From: JBKBYG01 sp046313435
Lineage (GTDB): Bacteria > Pseudomonadota > Alphaproteobacteria > Rickettsiales > Arcanibacteraceae
Assembly (NCBI GenBank): GCA_046313435.1
Contig: JBKBYG010000003.1
Location: forward strand, 21,465-85,464
Direction of reading: 5' to 3'
DNA: 64,000 bases
Shown: positions 62,363 through 64,000 of the stretch, piece by piece
Layout of the letters: every line of letters begins with the position of its first letter
Numbering within the stretch: position 1 is the first letter of the stretch
Made by a program: the position numbers and the translations under genes
The notes under the pieces: generated by a model
What the model was told of the DNA's origin: nothing
The model's input: the letters and a program-made list of their open reading frames with translations, nothing else
Databases searched by the model: none

Positions 62363-64000
62363 TTACGCGAGAGCATCTCTAACGATATTATTGATGAGGG
62401 ATTTGTCATAAGGTTTAGGGATATGGTTGAGGACACCAAGAGACTTAACCTTAGCAAGTTCACCAACGTCACTAGAGCCAGTCTGCAGTATAACAGGTAT
62501 ATGGCACATATTCTTATCTTCTCTCATAATCGCAAGCACATTAAGTCCATACATATCAGGCATCATAAGATCAAGAAGTACAAGATCAATATCATTATGT
62601 TTTGCTTCCATCACTGCAAGCCCCTCTATTCCTCCACTTGCTGTTATCAAATTATACCCACTATCCTTCAGCATAAGTTTCATACTGATATGCGCTGCTT
62701 CTTCATCATCTATTAGCAATATGGTCTTCGTCCTTTCTCTTCTTTCTTGTGCCTCTTTTTCTCTTCCCTGTTCCTCTTTATCCTTTCTTTCCTTATCGTT
62801 TCTGTCTTTCTCTATCCTCTGTGCTTCTTGCTCTTGCACACCTATCTTTCCTTTGTCTTCTCCGTCCATACTAACTTGCTTATGGCTAAATCCTTCCTCT
62901 GCCTCTCTTCTGCTATTATCTTTACTCTTGTCAGTGTTGTTATTACTGCTACTGATGCTACTGCTATTGTTACTGCTACCTGACCTATTGTTTATATTGC
63001 CACTTTCCGTATTAGTGCTGCTGTTAGTGCCGTTACCACTGTTACCACTGTTGTTACCGTTACTACTGCTACTGTTTTTATCTTCTGCCCTGTCTCCTCC
63101 ATTCTTATCATAAATTGTATCTAATTTATTTCCTACTATCCCCGATGTAACAGAAGAGCTAACTATACACACGTTATGATTGCTACTGCCCTCTATCCTA
63201 TTCTTATACCTTCTTGGTATATCAAAATATATAGTGCTACCCATAACTTCATTATTCCTTGCCCATATTCTCCCAGTATGTGCATCTATTATATCTCTGC
63301 ATATTGCAAGACCAAGCCCTGTACCTCCAGCCCTTGTCTTTGTCCTTGTGCTTTGGGTGAATGGATCAAATATGCTCTTTTCTTCTCCGTATGGTATCCC
63401 TATGCCCTCATCATATAATGAAAAACGATACCCATCCTCTACCATATTTACTTTAGCCCGCCCATCTGCCTCAGTATAGTCTATAACATTTCCTTCTTCA
63501 TCTGTTATTGCGTATCTTATCTTGCATTCTTCAAGACGAGCTATTATCTTACCCTTCGATGTGAACTTTATTGCATTAGCAAATATATTGCGAAGTACTT
63601 GCAGCATCCTCTCACTATCACATGTAAGTGGTGCAGAAGATAGCGATGAGATAAACTCAAGCTCTATCTCTTTACCCGAAAGATAAAGATCACGACATTC
63701 TTCCATCATATTGTTAATAAGACTTATAAGATCGCCTTTACCCATGTTCATATGCATCTTGCCTGCTGTAAATCTAGAGAGGTCAAGTAGGTTAGAAACA
63801 AGTGAAAATAGTCTCCGTGCATTCTCAGCTACTTTGCTTGCATATAGCTTGCGCTCATCGTCATGGCAGCTGTCCCAGTGCTCAATTAGCCCTTCTGATA
63901 TCGCTGTTATCCCTTGTACTGGCGTCCTTACCTCATGACTCATGTTGTTCAAAAACTCTGTCTTCGCCTCGAGTGCCAATTGTAACTCTCGTGTGCGCTC
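62363..64000 (-). CDS. Hybrid sensor histidine kinase with C-terminal receiver domain (5' end outside window)
   Basis: The frame continues through the right edge, so the sensor part is missing. Visible are the H box EFLNNMSHEVRTPVQG with the phosphorylated His, the N box NAIKFTSKG, G1 DEGIGIPYG, F box IFDPFTQSTRT and G2 GGTGLGLAIC. A roughly 140-residue low-complexity linker follows, first Ser/Asn/Gly-rich and then highly charged (KDRNDKERKDKEEQGREKEA). The receiver domain has the acidic pair in LLIDDEE, the phosphoacceptor Asp in LVLLDLMMPDMYG and Lys in IPKPYD. Base composition is clearly higher in G+C than in the neighbours, with CTC, GGC and CGG codons. Signal and output are unknown. Confidence 0.9.
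   Translation of the reverse strand, partial: ERTRELQLALEAKTEFLNNMSHEVRTPVQGITAISEGLIEHWDSCHDDERKLYASKVAENARRLFSLVSNLLDLSRFTAGKMHMNMGKGDLISLINNMMEECRDLYLSGKEIELEFISSLSSAPLTCDSERMLQVLRNIFANAIKFTSKGKIIARLEECKIRYAITDEEGNVIDYTEADGRAKVNMVEDGYRFSLYDEGIGIPYGEEKSIFDPFTQSTRTKTRAGGTGLGLAICRDIIDAHTGRIWARNNEVMGSTIYFDIPRRYKNRIEGSSNHNVCIVSSSVTSGIVGNKLDTIYDKNGGDRAEDKNSSSSNGNNSGNSGNGTNSSTNTESGNINNRSGSSNNSSSISSSNNNTDKSKDNSRREAEEGFSHKQVSMDGEDKGKIGVQEQEAQRIEKDRNDKERKDKEEQGREKEAQERRERTKTILLIDDEEAAHISMKLMLKDSGYNLITASGGIEGLAVMEAKHNDIDLVLLDLMMPDMYGLNVLAIMREDKNMCHIPVILQTGSSDVGELAKVKSLGVLNHIPKPYDKSLINNIVRDALA

Noticed and set aside
62960..63090. Tandem short repeats as a possible CRISPR or minisatellite
   Set aside because: These are irregular codon-level repeats encoding the Ser/Asn/Gly linker in frame, not spaced identical repeats. 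No CRISPR array is seen anywhere in the window.
62427..63113. Long Ser/Leu-rich open frame on the plus strand
   Set aside because: It lies antisense to the histidine kinase linker and kinase domain, whose motifs are clear; the low-complexity sequence keeps both strands open.

Overview
The window is AT-rich (roughly 28-32 % GC by eye) and densely packed with long open frames. It encodes an alphaproteobacterial chemotaxis operon, flagellar export genes, a single full-length RelA/SpoT homologue, an AmpG-type transporter, a transporter resembling the rickettsial S-adenosylmethionine importer, and many ankyrin, LRR, TPR and Sel1 proteins. Together these suggest a motile, host-associated member of the Rickettsiales, most like the flagellated Midichloriaceae/Jidaibacter type of protist endosymbiont. 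That placement is an inference from gene content; no rRNA or phylogenetic marker was compared.

Layout. 1-10.4 kb: a minus-strand chemotaxis operon (remnant of a receptor gene, STAS protein, cheY, cheA, cheW, an intact receptor, cheR, cheD, cheB running off the left edge), then a plus-strand NIT-domain receptor. 10.4-12.1 kb: a BON protein, a decayed YefM/YoeB-like toxin-antitoxin pair and a TPR/SGNH-like protein. 12.5-15.1 kb: a long ankyrin protein. 15.3-24.6 kb: mostly housekeeping genes (ampG-like, mdh, hsp20, cmk, rpsA, sppA, a DNA repair methyltransferase) plus one TPR-like unknown. 24.8-26.9 kb: an LRR protein ending in an F-box-like motif.

27.7-44.5 kb is the most unusual part. Eight proteins have unrelated or repeat-rich N-termini (Sel1, ankyrin, degenerate ankyrin-like, coiled) but end in the same roughly 190-residue hydrophobic Gly/Ala-rich module marked by a [KR][ST]SAP signature. 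The cluster contains an inverted duplication whose arms are two of these C-terminal modules, a tandem duplication, and one copy broken by a frameshift and a stop codon. I read it as a lineage-specific effector family that keeps a membrane-active tail and varies its head; the function is unknown. Three other proteins (12.5, 24.8 and 48.2 kb) carry F-box-like motifs beside ankyrin or leucine-rich repeats, and two of them share a further undescribed C-terminal module.

44.7-64 kb returns to core functions: HU, a DMT transporter, type II NADH dehydrogenase, a hemerythrin-like protein, the ankyrin/F-box-like protein, RelA/SpoT divergent from csrA, trhO, a putative lipoprotein hydrolase, a frameshifted nucleoside deoxyribosyltransferase-like gene, fliR-flhB, fabI, a pentapeptide-repeat protein, bamD-recN, tRNA-Arg(CCT), and a hybrid histidine kinase of visibly different base composition running off the right edge. 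Chemotaxis, flagellar export, CsrA and (p)ppGpp control fit a bacterium with a motile transmission stage; the repeat proteins fit manipulation of a eukaryotic host.
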